Positions 9,613 through 19,194 of a DNA stretch of 64,000 bases are shown piece after piece; the stretch's first letter is position 1; every line of letters begins with the position of its first letter. Source of the stretch: Aurantiochytrium sp. KH105 (taxonomy: Eukaryota; Sar; Bigyra; Thraustochytrida; Thraustochytriidae); the NCBI GenBank assembly GCA_003116975.1, contig BGKB01000001.1:186001-250000 (forward strand), written 5' to 3'. The notes beneath the pieces were generated by a model. It was given only the letters and a program-made list of their open reading frames with translations. It was not told the DNA's origin and did no database searches. The translations under genes and the position numbers were made by a program.

Positions 9613-11010
9613 ATGGCGTCCCGCGAGGAGGGCGATGGGCAGCCCGCGCGGACAGCCGCTGGCCAGGAGGACCTTGCGTCGAGCGAGACCCGTCTCGGCG
9701 CAGGGCGAGCCGGCGGAAGCCACTTTGGAGATCTCATGGGCGCCGGCCTCCTGCCCTTGGACGGCGGCGACGCTGACGCCAACCTTGACGCGCACGACGC
9801 AGACGAGGTCGCCAAGAAGATAGAGCACGCAGACCTTGATGCGACAGCGGATGCACGCGCAACGCCGGCCACAGAACCTCGATACAAGGGCCTGAACCGC
9901 GCGTGCGCGTCGCAGAGATTTGGGGCAGGGTCGCCTTTCTTGCCTGCTCGCGTGGGCAAAGACCTCTCGCCCCTGGAGCGCATCCTCGCAACAGCCAACG
10001 GGAATCTGCAGCGCATCGTGAGTAGTTGGTGCAACCGCAGCGTGCGTGTCCAAGTCGTCCGTAACGAAATTAATGAGGCCGCGTCCACGGACACCAAGGT
10101 GGTCTACGACCGGTGCGTGGAGCTCTGGTGCGAGGACAGCAAGTTTGGCATGGCAGATAGCATTGTCACGATCGAGAGCCCAAAGCTAATGGAAGCCGTG
10201 AGCTCAGGTCGCGTTGGCATCGGACAGCTGTTTCGTCAGTTTGACATGCTTCCTGCCTTTGAGCTCTTGTCTGTCGTTGCGCACGACAACAACGAGATCG
10301 ATCGCGTCTATCGCTTGTCTGCTGTGGGAATTATGTGCGAGATCCACGAGCTCCTCGACGCAAGCATGCTGCCCTCCCCGCCAGTGCCTACGTCCGTCGA
10401 TGTCGGGGCCGTCAACGCCGCCTCTTCGAAGGCGGCAAATCCAGGAGCCTCTGATCCGGCTTCGGCAGGGCAACAGGATTCCTCCAATGTACCAAATCAC
10501 TATGGAGATCTCATGGCTGGCACGGCCACTTCAGTAAATATTCACGACGGTCAATTTCGGCCTTTTGAGCGAGTGCTTCTCACAGCAAATGGCAATGTAC
10601 AGCGGCTTCTCTCGAGCTTTTTGGACGAGCCCATTCGCGTGCACGTCATGGAGACCGGTGCGCCGGTCGCTGCGCCCGAGGAAGGCTTTATTGCGAGTTT
10701 TAATCGTCACGCGCAACTTCGCAGCGGCCGAGGAGACCTTTTGTGTGATGCAAAAAGTCTTGTGCGGGTTCGCTCTCAGGAGCTCGCAGCCAAGGTCGAA
10801 TCGGGTTTGCGCGACATTGGTGCTGTCTTCGGTACATCGGGGTCCGAAGACGCACAAATGCCGCACTTTGAGCTCGTTGCCACGCAGCGCCTCGATGGCA
10901 GCGAGGGCTACTCGTTGAGCCGCACGTACGAGCTTAGTACGGCCGACGCAAGCGTGATCGTGGTGGAGCAATTCCAGGAAAGCCTTTTCGAGAACGACAA
11001 ATTCATGTAG
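9613..11010 (+). CDS. Protein with two UbiC/UTRA-like domains
   Basis: The product is 465 residues from the ATG at 9613. It holds two copies of one domain: residues about 119-250 (core LERILATANGNLQRIVSS) and about 317-455 (core FERVLLTANGNVQRLLSS). Each is preceded at a distance by a short motif, FGDLMGA (39-44 region) or YGDLMAG (298-303). The first copy continues with a YDR...A.S.V pattern and GIGQLFR, like the chorismate-lyase/UTRA fold, in which UbiC removes pyruvate from chorismate and UTRA domains bind small ligands. In the second copy the GIGQLF-equivalent is weaker (DIGAVFG). Whether either copy is catalytic is unclear. The fold assignment comes from pattern memory only. Confidence 0.6.
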   Translation: MASREEGDGQPARTAAGQEDLASSETRLGAGRAGGSHFGDLMGAGLLPLDGGDADANLDAHDADEVAKKIEHADLDATADARATPATEPRYKGLNRACASQRFGAGSPFLPARVGKDLSPLERILATANGNLQRIVSSWCNRSVRVQVVRNEINEAASTDTKVVYDRCVELWCEDSKFGMADSIVTIESPKLMEAVSSGRVGIGQLFRQFDMLPAFELLSVVAHDNNEIDRVYRLSAVGIMCEIHELLDASMLPSPPVPTSVDVGAVNAASSKAANPGASDPASAGQQDSSNVPNHYGDLMAGTATSVNIHDGQFRPFERVLLTANGNVQRLLSSFLDEPIRVHVMETGAPVAAPEEGFIASFNRHAQLRSGRGDLLCDAKSLVRVRSQELAAKVESGLRDIGAVFGTSGSEDAQMPHFELVATQRLDGSEGYSLSRTYELSTADASVIVVEQFQESLFENDKFM

Positions 11011-11547
11011 ATGAGACTGAGAACCGTCGACCATTTTGATATCATTGACAAAAAAACAAAATATGACTTTCTTGATCTTCTTCCTGTAGATTGAGCTAAG
11101 AACCGTCGCTTGTTTTGACTTGACATCCAGGCCATTGATGATTTTTCTTGAGTTTCTTCTTTTATCCGCGACACGTTTCGTTGTTTTGAGACATAAAATG
11201 GAAGCGTCCTCGAGGTGTGAAACGAAGAATGAAAAGAAGAACAACAATGATATTCAATTTGATAAAAGGATGAGAAAAGGAGCTGGGCCGAGTAACAGTT
11301 TTCTTTTCGCCTAGACAAAGATCTTGTTTGCTCAGCTCCCAGCTATATTCAACGGCAAAGAAGAACTGTGATTGCCGCAGGTGCGTGAGCATTGCTGCAT
11401 GTCTGCGAGCGTGAACGTGTGTATGTATAATGTGAGTGTGTGTGCGCGCGCGTCACCGCACAAGCGGGACAAAGCGGGACAAAGCGAAATAAAGCGGGAA
11501 AGGTACACAAACTGTGCACGCCGGAAGACGCCAATTTGACAGACCTT
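11011..11547. other. Convergent spacer with duplicated segment and 10-nt repeats
   Basis: This AT-rich spacer lies between two converging stops. An imperfect tandem duplication with a 79 nt period begins at the plus-strand stop (TGTAG at 11006 and 11085). Four 10-nt units of GCGGGACAAA type occupy 11463-11502. Confidence 0.6.
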
Positions 11548-12624
11548 TTATGGAAATCGTGACGAACCGTCTTCCCCAGAAGAACGACGAAAACTCGAGA
11601 AGATACCGCCGCCATGTCGGGTGCCAGTCCTGGTGCCAGCGCCAGTTCCGGAAGCGCTGCTGGCTCCAGTGCCATTGCCACGGCTCCTATTCCTTCGAGA
11701 GGGTCCGCGACCCATTCTTGACAAACTGCGACGTCTGAGAGAGAAATGAGGAAGGGATACTCTGCGTCGACCTGAATCGTCGCCCCTTCGCTGCTGTCGA
11801 GAAGAGCTTGTGCTAGCCGTCGAGTCATCCTCCTCGTCGTCCGCCGTGGGCAGCTCGTGGCGGCAGGTTGGACACGTGTTATTGGCTTCCAGCCACGGTT
11901 TAATACATGCATCGTGAAAACGGTGTTTGCACGGAAGCTCGACGTATTCAGAACCCATTTCGAAGTCTTCCTGGCAAACGACGCACTCGCCTTCGCCCGT
12001 CTCGAGGTCTTCGGGCGTTAACCTTTTGCGCGGCATGGCATCGATTGCAGACTTGGCCGTCGGCGTGGGGCCACCAGCGCCACCAGCGTTGAATAGATTT
12101 TGCAAAAGTGCCTCAAACTGACTTTCGCCGTTGGCGTAGTCGCCTGCGTTTCCCATGCCTCCGAAAAGTTGCGCGAAAAGGGGAGGAGGAGGGCGTTGTT
12201 GGCGGGCCGGCATGCCACGACGAACCGGAGGCGTCGCGGATTCGCGCTCCTCCGCAATGCTTTCGAACAAGCTTCTAAAGACACCCTGCAAAAAGACGTC
12301 TGCAGGCGAGGCTTCGAGTTCTCGTGGCTGGCCAAGGCGGCGATAGCGACGATTTACGTGGTCCTCGTTCCCCATCTCAACATCGGCGTCCTCATCCTCG
12401 TCCATGTCATCGCCATCCGAAGCATCATCCTCTCCGTCCAGCTCGTCGCCAAAAATTCTGCGCAGACCCTGCGCGCGAGGGCCTAGCTCCTCCACGAAGG
12501 CGCCATTGCAGTTCTGGCACGCGACCTCGCCCGAGCTCTCGTCGCGAGATACATCGACGACCAGCATGCACTGGTGGCAGAAATACGAGGGCGACCTCTG
12601 CACGATGCCAAATCGGTGGCTCAT
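11548..12624 (-). CDS. RING-H2 E3 ubiquitin ligase, RNF126/RNF115 type
   Basis: The product is 358 residues from the ATG at 12624; a longer version would need a TTG start. An N-terminal zinc ribbon of the BCA2/RNF126 type has C16, C19, C36 and C39 followed by FVEE. A long acidic and Pro-rich middle follows. The RING-H2 finger has C214, C217, C232, H234, H237, C240, C251 and C254 with the usual PCKHRFH and CPTCR blocks. The C-terminus (from about 270) is Ser/Arg/Gly-rich and disordered. RNF126-type ligases ubiquitinate mislocalised hydrophobic proteins delivered by BAG6 and ubiquilins; that partner relation is family knowledge. The two zinc modules in this order make the call firm. Confidence 0.88.
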   Translation of the reverse strand: MSHRFGIVQRSPSYFCHQCMLVVDVSRDESSGEVACQNCNGAFVEELGPRAQGLRRIFGDELDGEDDASDGDDMDEDEDADVEMGNEDHVNRRYRRLGQPRELEASPADVFLQGVFRSLFESIAEERESATPPVRRGMPARQQRPPPPLFAQLFGGMGNAGDYANGESQFEALLQNLFNAGGAGGPTPTAKSAIDAMPRKRLTPEDLETGEGECVVCQEDFEMGSEYVELPCKHRFHDACIKPWLEANNTCPTCRHELPTADDEEDDSTASTSSSRQQRRGDDSGRRRVSLPHFSLRRRSLSRMGRGPSRRNRSRGNGTGASSASGTGAGTRTGTRHGGGIFSSFRRSSGEDGSSRFP

Positions 12625-13825
12625 CGTCGTTGTGCGCGTCGTCGCGACGCCGAGCCTCGCTTCGTCCTGACTCCCTCTTGGCTGCACGCCTTTCCCGCGT
12701 CGCGCGAAAGAGGTATCGGAGTCCGAACCTATGCCACTCTCGCTCGGTCCTCGACTATACAACTAGGATAGCCTACAACGAGACGATTGAAGAGGGTCTT
12801 GGAGAAAAAGAGGAAGAAGGAAAAGAAAGAAAGAAAGAAAGGCCTGCGTCCCAGCGAGGGCGCGTCCTCCCCGCCTCAGACGCGCGGACTCTGCGGCCCC
12901 CGCGTCTCCCCTCCCGCTCACCCGCTCCCCCCCCCCCCCCCCCCGACACACGCGCCCGCGCGCAGCGTGTGCGCGTCCGGCCCGGCGTCTGTCTGCGCAG
13001 TCGATGTCTTTGGCCTTTTCGCTTTTGCTGCTTCGCTGCTGCTGCTTGGGCCCCTAAAAGCGTTCTCTTCGTTCCCTTTTCTTCTCGCCCGTTCTCCGCA
13101 CAGCGGTGCACTCGCGCTGGCACGCGCTGGGCTCGGGCGAGCCGCCTTCGCCGCCTTCGCCGCCTTCCGAGGGCCGCGGCGTGACGTTTGGAGTTTGGCC
13201 TTTCGAGTTGGGCAGCAGGACGGGTTGGACGTGGAGGACTTGATTGTCTGCGACAAGGTGACTGATAGTCGGCGTGGAGAGCGGTGCGATGGAGAACTCG
13301 CTGGATTTCTGGACATTCCACTTCATCAATCAGGCTGAGGCCCTATCATAGTATAACACAGAAGATTGGCCAGAGTCCCTCCGTCATGATGGTTGATGCC
13401 GTATCATCCACGCTGTCAAAAAAGTAGGTCCTTCCCCGGACTTCTCTCTCTCTCTCTCTCTCTCTCTCTTTGTGAAGACGTGAAAAGCAGCCCGAGACTT
13501 TCAGCGGCCAAAAGGTACTTGCCTGGCTCACATGCAAACTTCGATGTTCGTCAAAAAAGAAAAAGTATAATTGTTTTTTTCTTTTGCATTGTTTTCTTTG
13601 GAATGAACATGCAGCGAGCTGTGACAGGTCGGCGGCAAGATAGATTGGGCAGTGCTGCAACGTAACACGAACAGGTGCCAGAGGGCCGACGTGTGCCGGC
13701 GTGCGAGAGACCAAGGTCGCGCCAGGACTTGTCTCAAAACGCGATTTGACTTTGCGCGAGCGAGCTGGCGAGAGATCAAACCTGAGCCCCAGAGCACGAA
13801 CAAGCGAGAAAGTTGCACACACAAA
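12625..13825. other. Divergent spacer of 1.2 kb with homopolymer and CT tracts
   Basis: This region contains an 18-base C run (12927-12944) and a (CT)n tract (13443-13469). A minus-strand frame from an ATG at 13326 to 13054 is open for 91 codons with a non-repetitive first half. I cannot relate it to any family, so it is not called. Confidence 0.5.
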
Positions 13826-14341
13826 ATGTGGGCAGCCTTTTGGGTGTCATTGGTCGCCGTCCTGGCTATTACGGCAGAGCTGCTCACGCATAATCACCGT
13901 CAAGGTATCTCCGAAAAGATTCTGGATGGACGGTTTATGTGGAGTCCAGAAGAAGGCATCCAAGCCATCAAGAGCTTTACGGCCCAGGAGCGCCAAGCCT
14001 ATCAAGACAGCTTCACAGGCATGTATCTGGGCGGCGACTTGACGCTCCCTTTTGCGTATGCACTGAGCATGGCTCTCTTTCTGAAAGAGAAACGATCGAA
14101 TCTTTGGCTTGTCCCTATCCTTGCAGGCATGGTAGATCTTGTCGAGAACTTTAGCGTCATGTACATTTTGCGCAACGTGCATGGAGGTCTGAGCACCAGT
14201 GACCCCTTTCTTCGCGTTGCTGGCACCGTGGCAACGCCTCTTAAGTGGATTGGCGTTGTCAGTGGCTTGCTTCTGTGCGTCGCCGCGGGCTTTGGATACG
14301 GAACAGCTCCCGCGAAATCGAGAAAGACTAAATCGATTTGA
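13826..14341 (+). CDS. Small four-transmembrane protein, unknown function
   Basis: The product is 171 residues starting at the ATG at 13826. A hydrophobic N-terminal segment (about 2-18) may be a signal anchor. A soluble loop follows with an aromatic/acidic patch (GRFMWSPEEG), then three further hydrophobic helices near 73-88, 95-115 and 133-157. The C-terminus is short and lysine-rich. The frame is open upstream to 13652 but lacks an ATG. I do not recognise the family. Confidence 0.65.
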   Translation: MWAAFWVSLVAVLAITAELLTHNHRQGISEKILDGRFMWSPEEGIQAIKSFTAQERQAYQDSFTGMYLGGDLTLPFAYALSMALFLKEKRSNLWLVPILAGMVDLVENFSVMYILRNVHGGLSTSDPFLRVAGTVATPLKWIGVVSGLLLCVAAGFGYGTAPAKSRKTKSI

Positions 14342-14477
14342 TACTATACCCACTTTGGCAACTTCGTACTCCCTCTTTCTTTGACACATTCCAGTCCAAA
14401 CTGGAAAAAGATTTATCATTTTATTTTAGTAAAATGCAACGTAATCGAGAGATTCATGATATGCTTTAAAAAGCTTC

Positions 14478-16331
14478 CTAATCGGCATAGATGTCGTCAA
14501 TGTCATCCAGATCCTCATCCTCACCATTGTCTTCAATGTTATTGCTCGCGCTGTTTCCGCTTGACGCATTGCCTGCGCCCGAGGTGCCGGACGATGGGGC
14601 AGCTGAAGACGTGGTGAACGGCGGCGGAGCAGCAGCAGCATTGCTAGGAGCACTGTTGAAAGGAAAAGGCTGCTGTCGTGCCTGACCAACGGCGCCTGAG
14701 AGCGAGGACATGACAGAGGGATCAGACATCATGCTCATCATTGTCTCCATGAGCCTCGGGTTTGACGCCATGGCCATCATCGGGTCTTGTCCCGAGGACA
14801 TGGCCTGCGTAATGGAAGTCATGAGCTCCGGATCCTGCATGAGACGCTGCATCATATTCATGGACAGGCTCTGCATCTGAGGGTTATTCTGGAATTGCTG
14901 AAGCATCTCAGGACTCATTCCGGGAAGCCCGCCCGCTCCGAAACCTCCTCCTGGCATGTTCATTTCGCCAAACATGGACGCAAAGTTGTTACCCGGAGCG
15001 GCAAAGCCTGCAAAGGGGTTGCCAGCACCAGATCCCGCAAAGCCGAACGGATCCGCACCAGAGGGTCCTGCGCCTGCAGCAGAGGGGGCCGCAGAGGGCA
15101 TGCCGCCCATGCCTGAAGAAGAAGGGAACGACGAGGCCGGCGCAAGCCTGTCAATGGTCCCGCGCAGCTCTTCCTCGCGCGCTTTCATCACTTCCACGGA
15201 TTCCTCGCTCCGCAACACAAGGTAAGGCTCTCCATTCCTCTCTGCGTGGTCAAAGCCCAATGCCTTCATGCAGTCGAGTCCGCCAGCACAAGCTGCGATC
15301 TTACTCGAGAACTTTGCATTGCCCTGCCGGATTGAGCGAAACTTTACATCTTCTGGGTGCTTGATCACGTTTCTAACATACAGCAGCATCACCTGGACAG
15401 CATCTTTGGCGTTGGTACGGCCGTTCTTGCGTTCGAGATCCTGCAAAGCGGATCGAAGCGCGGCGACGCCGGGCGCTGCAGGGCTGTCGCTCGTGCGATT
15501 TGCTACCGAAGGCGCTGGCGAGGGCGCGGCCGAAGGCTTGTTCGCAGATGATGCCTTGCCCGACACCGCTACATGTACAGTGAGGCCGTCCTCGGTAATT
15601 CCGTACGAGGCAAGGGTGTGCTTGTCAAGAATGATCTTGCCGCGGAAAATAATGCGCAGTGACTCTGGTGCCGCCTCGAGCTCACGAGCAACTTTGCGAC
15701 GCAAGTGCTGCGCGGAAGCCTTGGCGCTGACGCTCAGCTCGATGACCGCGCCGGTCGTACGTTTTGCGCGCAGAGAAATGCTCGAATCACCCTCGGGTTC
15801 GGGGTCTTCAGCGTCCGCCTTGTCAAGCGCCGCCATCAGCTCGGCCTTGTTGACTTCGGCAGAGTTGCCGCCGCCTGTGGATTGACCGCCAGAAGAGTTG
15901 TTGTTGCTGTTGTTCGCGCCTGTGCCGTCGACGGACATGGACATGCGCAGCGCATCGGCCAGCTGCGCGTCTTCCGCAGCCGCCATAAGGCGCGTTACGA
16001 CCCCCTCGAGCTTGTTCGGGTCTGCACCGGAGAAGCGCTCCTTTTCGACATTTTGCAAGTGAAAGGAAAACGTGGGAAAGGCACGGATTTGGTACCTCAT
16101 GGCCAGCATGGCAGACTTGTTCAAAGGCGCCTCTGTATCGACCGAGACGAAAACGACCGCAGTGTACCGCGCGGCAAGTTCTTCGTAGAAAGGGGCAATT
16201 CGTCGGCATGGGCCGCACCACGGCGCGAACCAGTCCACGACAACGAGACGCGATTGGGCATTTTGCAAGACCTGCTCAAGCTGGGCGCCCTGAACATGCG
16301 AGACTTTTCCGGGGGTCCACAGGCCGTCCAT
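14478..16331 (-). CDS. Thioredoxin-UBL-PUB-STI1 fusion protein
   Basis: This 617-residue protein combines four modules. Residues 8-118 form a thioredoxin domain with an intact WCGPC active site (38-42) and the cis-Pro loop AFPTF (84-88). Residues about 185-258 are ubiquitin-like, resembling ubiquilin UBLs. Residues about 290-385 match the PUB domain (KFRSIRQGNAKF, then GGLDCMKALGF), a p97/VCP-tail binder in PNGase and UBXN6. Residues about 450-560 are Met/Pro/Asn-rich with STI1-type motifs as in ubiquilins. The tail is strongly acidic. Together this suggests a redox-active shuttle in proteasome or p97 quality control, by inference. The ATG at 16331 has a CAAGATG context. Confidence 0.85.
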   Translation of the reverse strand: MDGLWTPGKVSHVQGAQLEQVLQNAQSRLVVVDWFAPWCGPCRRIAPFYEELAARYTAVVFVSVDTEAPLNKSAMLAMRYQIRAFPTFSFHLQNVEKERFSGADPNKLEGVVTRLMAAAEDAQLADALRMSMSVDGTGANNSNNNSSGGQSTGGGNSAEVNKAELMAALDKADAEDPEPEGDSSISLRAKRTTGAVIELSVSAKASAQHLRRKVARELEAAPESLRIIFRGKIILDKHTLASYGITEDGLTVHVAVSGKASSANKPSAAPSPAPSVANRTSDSPAAPGVAALRSALQDLERKNGRTNAKDAVQVMLLYVRNVIKHPEDVKFRSIRQGNAKFSSKIAACAGGLDCMKALGFDHAERNGEPYLVLRSEESVEVMKAREEELRGTIDRLAPASSFPSSSGMGGMPSAAPSAAGAGPSGADPFGFAGSGAGNPFAGFAAPGNNFASMFGEMNMPGGGFGAGGLPGMSPEMLQQFQNNPQMQSLSMNMMQRLMQDPELMTSITQAMSSGQDPMMAMASNPRLMETMMSMMSDPSVMSSLSGAVGQARQQPFPFNSAPSNAAAAPPPFTTSSAAPSSGTSGAGNASSGNSASNNIEDNGEDEDLDDIDDIYAD

Positions 16332-16362
16332 CTTGCTCGTGCGTCCACGAGCTCAGAGCAAA

Positions 16363-16393
<31 letters not shown>
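16363..16393. repeat. (GCTT)n tetranucleotide repeat
   Basis: Nearly eight perfect four-base units. They read as (AAGC)n on the coding strand of the neighbouring minus-strand gene, 32 nt before its ATG. Confidence 0.95.
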
Positions 16394-16751
16394 GGGGCCG
16401 TGCGTCCCGAGACGATATGTTCTGGACTGCGCCGATCCGATCCCGAGCCGAGCCGAGAGATAGATTAGTTGACTGAGTGACGTTGCGGCTCAGCCGGTCC
16501 GCACGCGCGCGAGAACGTGAGAGCGCACGGGCGAGAGAGGATCGACTCCGTCGCACGAGGCCAAACAAGAACAGGCGAGAGATGCCTCCCGGCCGGTCTT
16601 CTCCGCGATTCCTTTTTCCTGACGCGCGCTTGGCGTGTCTTGGTGTCTCTCTCTCCCTATCTCTCTTGCCAAGTCAAGAAGATTTTGTTCATTTGTGAGA
16701 GAGTGAAGAAGAATGGGAATAGTCGGTGGCCAGACTGGAGCCCGCCGTCGT

Positions 16752-16856
16752 GTCGAAATCGTCAAGTCATCCCGTTTCGACTATGTGCCGTAGGCACATG
16801 CGCTTCGCGTTGAGTGCGCAGAGCTCGTCATGAAAATAGCATCATCATGATGCTAT
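16752..16856. other. Cluster of perfect inverted repeats, possible structured RNA
   Basis: Hairpin one pairs GTCGAAA (16752-16758) with TTTCGAC (16775-16781). Hairpin two pairs ATGTGCC (16783-16789) with GGCACAT (16793-16799). The strongest pairs ATAGCATCAT (16836-16845) with ATGATGCTAT (16847-16856). The first two are one base apart. No known ncRNA family is recognised. Confidence 0.35.
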
Positions 16857-17242
16857 GAGAAAGTCGCTTTACATTCGTGAGTGCAAGAGAATGATTGTTT
16901 TTTGGGCGGCTCGACGGACGTCACCTATCGAACATGCAGGGGATAAAAGGCCAGCATCATTTTTCCTCAAAGAGAGACGGTCCGGCGGCTGACGAGTGGG
17001 AGGGAACCCTCATGTCGGAAGTCGTTGATGCAGTGAGTTGGCTGCTGACTGGGCTCAGTCTCTGATAGTAGGTTTATATGGGAAAGTTGTTGCCACAACG
17101 GATCTCCTCCAAGAATCCATTTTCCAAGCTTCAACCTTAAAGAAGCAAGGTGGGGGAGAACTGAAAAAGGATGCGGGTCTTTGGACCCTGTGATTAAATG
17201 GACACGATCGAAAAGCCAGACACCAGAATTCTTCATTGGTCC

Positions 17243-17320
17243 ATTGATTGATTGATATGATAATTGGCTGGCTAGCTAGTAAGTAAACAAGTAAACAAGT
17301 AAGCAAGCGAGCAAGCAGCC
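17243..17320. repeat. Mixed tetranucleotide repeats (ATTG, GCTA, GTAA, GCAA)
   Basis: Successive short arrays of related four-base units lie about 130-210 nt upstream of the PH protein start. Confidence 0.8.
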
Positions 17321-17452
17321 TGCATCAACAACCTTCCAGACAAACGAGGAACCCTCGATCAAGCGCGCGTGACCAACAATTTGGCTTCGAAAGAGAGCGT
17401 ACCAGACGCGGACAGAGACTAGACCGTCAACGTCTTGCTTGCTCATCTGGCA

Positions 17453-18931
17453 ATGACGCAGACAACGGAGCTCGCACGACATGACAATGCCACCGCCAAG
17501 GAAAAGTCTATTCACAGAGAGGGTTACCTGGTCAAGGCACCCATGTCAAAAGGACGGTCGAGCCTGCGCTCCAACGCCGGCCTTCAAGGCGTCCTCCTTG
17601 GCGGCTTGGCACAACACAAAAAATCGCACAAGCGATACTTTGTCCTTGAAGGCTCGATGTTGACCTACTATGAGCGTCAAGGAGAGACGAAAGCAAAGGG
17701 TGCTCTTCAGCTCGGACCGAACGCAATCATCGAGACCATTGCTGACGAGCAAGGTCTCGTCATTGTGCCTTTCCCTGGCAGCAAAAAGGAACTCTTTCTC
17801 ACATCTGATGATACCGAGGAACTTCTTGCTTGGCAAACGAGCATTCGCGAGGCATGCACAAAAGCAAGCGACTCCATCATTGACGAGCACGAGCACGACA
17901 TTGAGCAAAAGGAAGACGAGGACGATGAGGACGACTTGGATGCCGACAATGAAGGACACGATGGAGTGCACATCAAAGAGGAGGGTGAGGAGGGGGATAT
18001 CTCGGAGAGTAAAAGGGGTCGCTCTGCGTCCGAGCAAAAAACAGTCGCCGCGTGGAAAGAAGAGTGGGCGCGGCGCGTGACGCCCCACACACGGCTTCCC
18101 TCGGTCAAGTACAACATTGTCAAGGAAGGTGAACTTGAAATCAAGTCTCGAAGTACATTTGGGGGCTGGGTTCGGCGATATTTCGTCTTGACCAAGGACC
18201 TGTTCTACTACGAGTCTATCAAGGCTTTCGAGGCTGGCAAGAGCGCCTGTACACAAATATCGCTCGAGGCCAGGGTCTGTCGTGCCGAGGAGCAAGGGAC
18301 GCGTGAATTCACGCTCTACGTCATCGGCGCAACTTACACATTCCGGTGCGATACTGATGAGGATACCCTCGATTGGGTGACCAAGCTTGCTCACCTCGCT
18401 AAGTATCTTCGTAGGCATGTTGTCAAACCTCGACGTGCAAGTGTGGTCGATCGTGCAAACAAAAAGGTGCCTGAGTTCCTCGCGGAAGTACGCTATGGCC
18501 GACGCGCGGATAGTCTTCCGTGTCCTTCAGAAGGAGAGCTTTCAAGCATGCAAGTGGGTCAAGAAACGACAAAAGAAGAAGATGATACACCTCCACCGCT
18601 CGAAATGTCCGATGCGCCTGTGCCTCGCCGCCCGCCACCTGTTCCAAAACGTAAAGAATCGAATGAAGCAGCCTCACCAGCACCGAAAGTCCGCATGCCT
18701 CCGCCTGTACCTCGGCGACCGCGCAGTAACTCCACCGCATCGAGCAGGAGATCCAGCATTTTGAGCAGGAGCCCCAGCACTTTGAGTACAGAGACTTCGT
18801 CCGACGACCAGCATGTCTCCAGGACAGAAAAAGTCTCCACCCCACAAGCAAGTTCTCCTACGGAGGACCGATTTGCAAAGCTTCGGGCTCTTCGCGTGAA
18901 GCGCGAGCAGGCCCAGCAGGGAGTCGAATAG
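17453..18931 (+). CDS. Tandem PH-domain protein with proline-rich tail
   Basis: The product is 492 residues. The first PH domain spans about 21-137 (GYLVKAP... KRYFVLEG... closing WQTSIREA) and carries an insertion after its first strand. The second spans about 222-320 (EGELEIKSR... WVRRYFVL... closing DWVTKLAHL). They are joined by a very acidic linker of about 80 residues. The C-terminal 150 residues contain repeated PPPVPRRP-type motifs, classic SH3-binding sequences, and a Ser-rich stretch. A phosphoinositide-binding membrane adaptor is likely. The basic residues before strand two of both PH domains fit lipid-head binding, but specificity cannot be read. The ATG at 17453 is the first in frame. 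Confidence 0.8.
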   Translation: MTQTTELARHDNATAKEKSIHREGYLVKAPMSKGRSSLRSNAGLQGVLLGGLAQHKKSHKRYFVLEGSMLTYYERQGETKAKGALQLGPNAIIETIADEQGLVIVPFPGSKKELFLTSDDTEELLAWQTSIREACTKASDSIIDEHEHDIEQKEDEDDEDDLDADNEGHDGVHIKEEGEEGDISESKRGRSASEQKTVAAWKEEWARRVTPHTRLPSVKYNIVKEGELEIKSRSTFGGWVRRYFVLTKDLFYYESIKAFEAGKSACTQISLEARVCRAEEQGTREFTLYVIGATYTFRCDTDEDTLDWVTKLAHLAKYLRRHVVKPRRASVVDRANKKVPEFLAEVRYGRRADSLPCPSEGELSSMQVGQETTKEEDDTPPPLEMSDAPVPRRPPPVPKRKESNEAASPAPKVRMPPPVPRRPRSNSTASSRRSSILSRSPSTLSTETSSDDQHVSRTEKVSTPQASSPTEDRFAKLRALRVKREQAQQGVE

Positions 18932-19194
18932 AACTTGAGTCAAAGATGATGACTCTACTCACGTTCGCGCACGGGCGCAAGTTCGGGACATAAACCAGAT
19001 TGAATGAAATTATTTTGGAAACAAGACGACAAACGCAAAACTCTGGTCGTGCAAATCGTTGTTCGGATATAGAGCCCAACCAAACAGTCAGCTAGCCAGG
19101 CAGGCAGCCGGCCGACCAGCGAGCGAAATGTAGAAGCGTGTGGCAATTAGGGGGAAAATAGTTACTAGCCATCTAGCCGCTGTATCCCGCAAGT

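Larger units (their letters stand above)
16332..17452. other. Divergent spacer with tetranucleotide repeats and clustered hairpins
   Basis: This 1.1 kb region lies between two divergent starts. A (GCTT)n tract at 16363-16393 sits about 30 nt upstream of the thioredoxin fusion start. Inverted repeats cluster at 16752-16856. A mixed tetranucleotide tract lies at 17243-17320, upstream of the PH gene. Confidence 0.55.

Noticed and set aside
8892-10097. Extension of the four-TM gene upstream of its ATG at 8891
   Set aside because: It overlaps a real gene in antisense and is of low complexity.
13054-13326. 91-codon minus-strand frame with an ATG at 13326
   Set aside because: The first half is non-repetitive, but I find no family, no conserved motif and no flanking splice evidence.
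12787-13338. Plus-strand 183-codon frame
   Set aside because: It is a Lys/Glu then Pro-rich low-complexity product spanning a C18 run.
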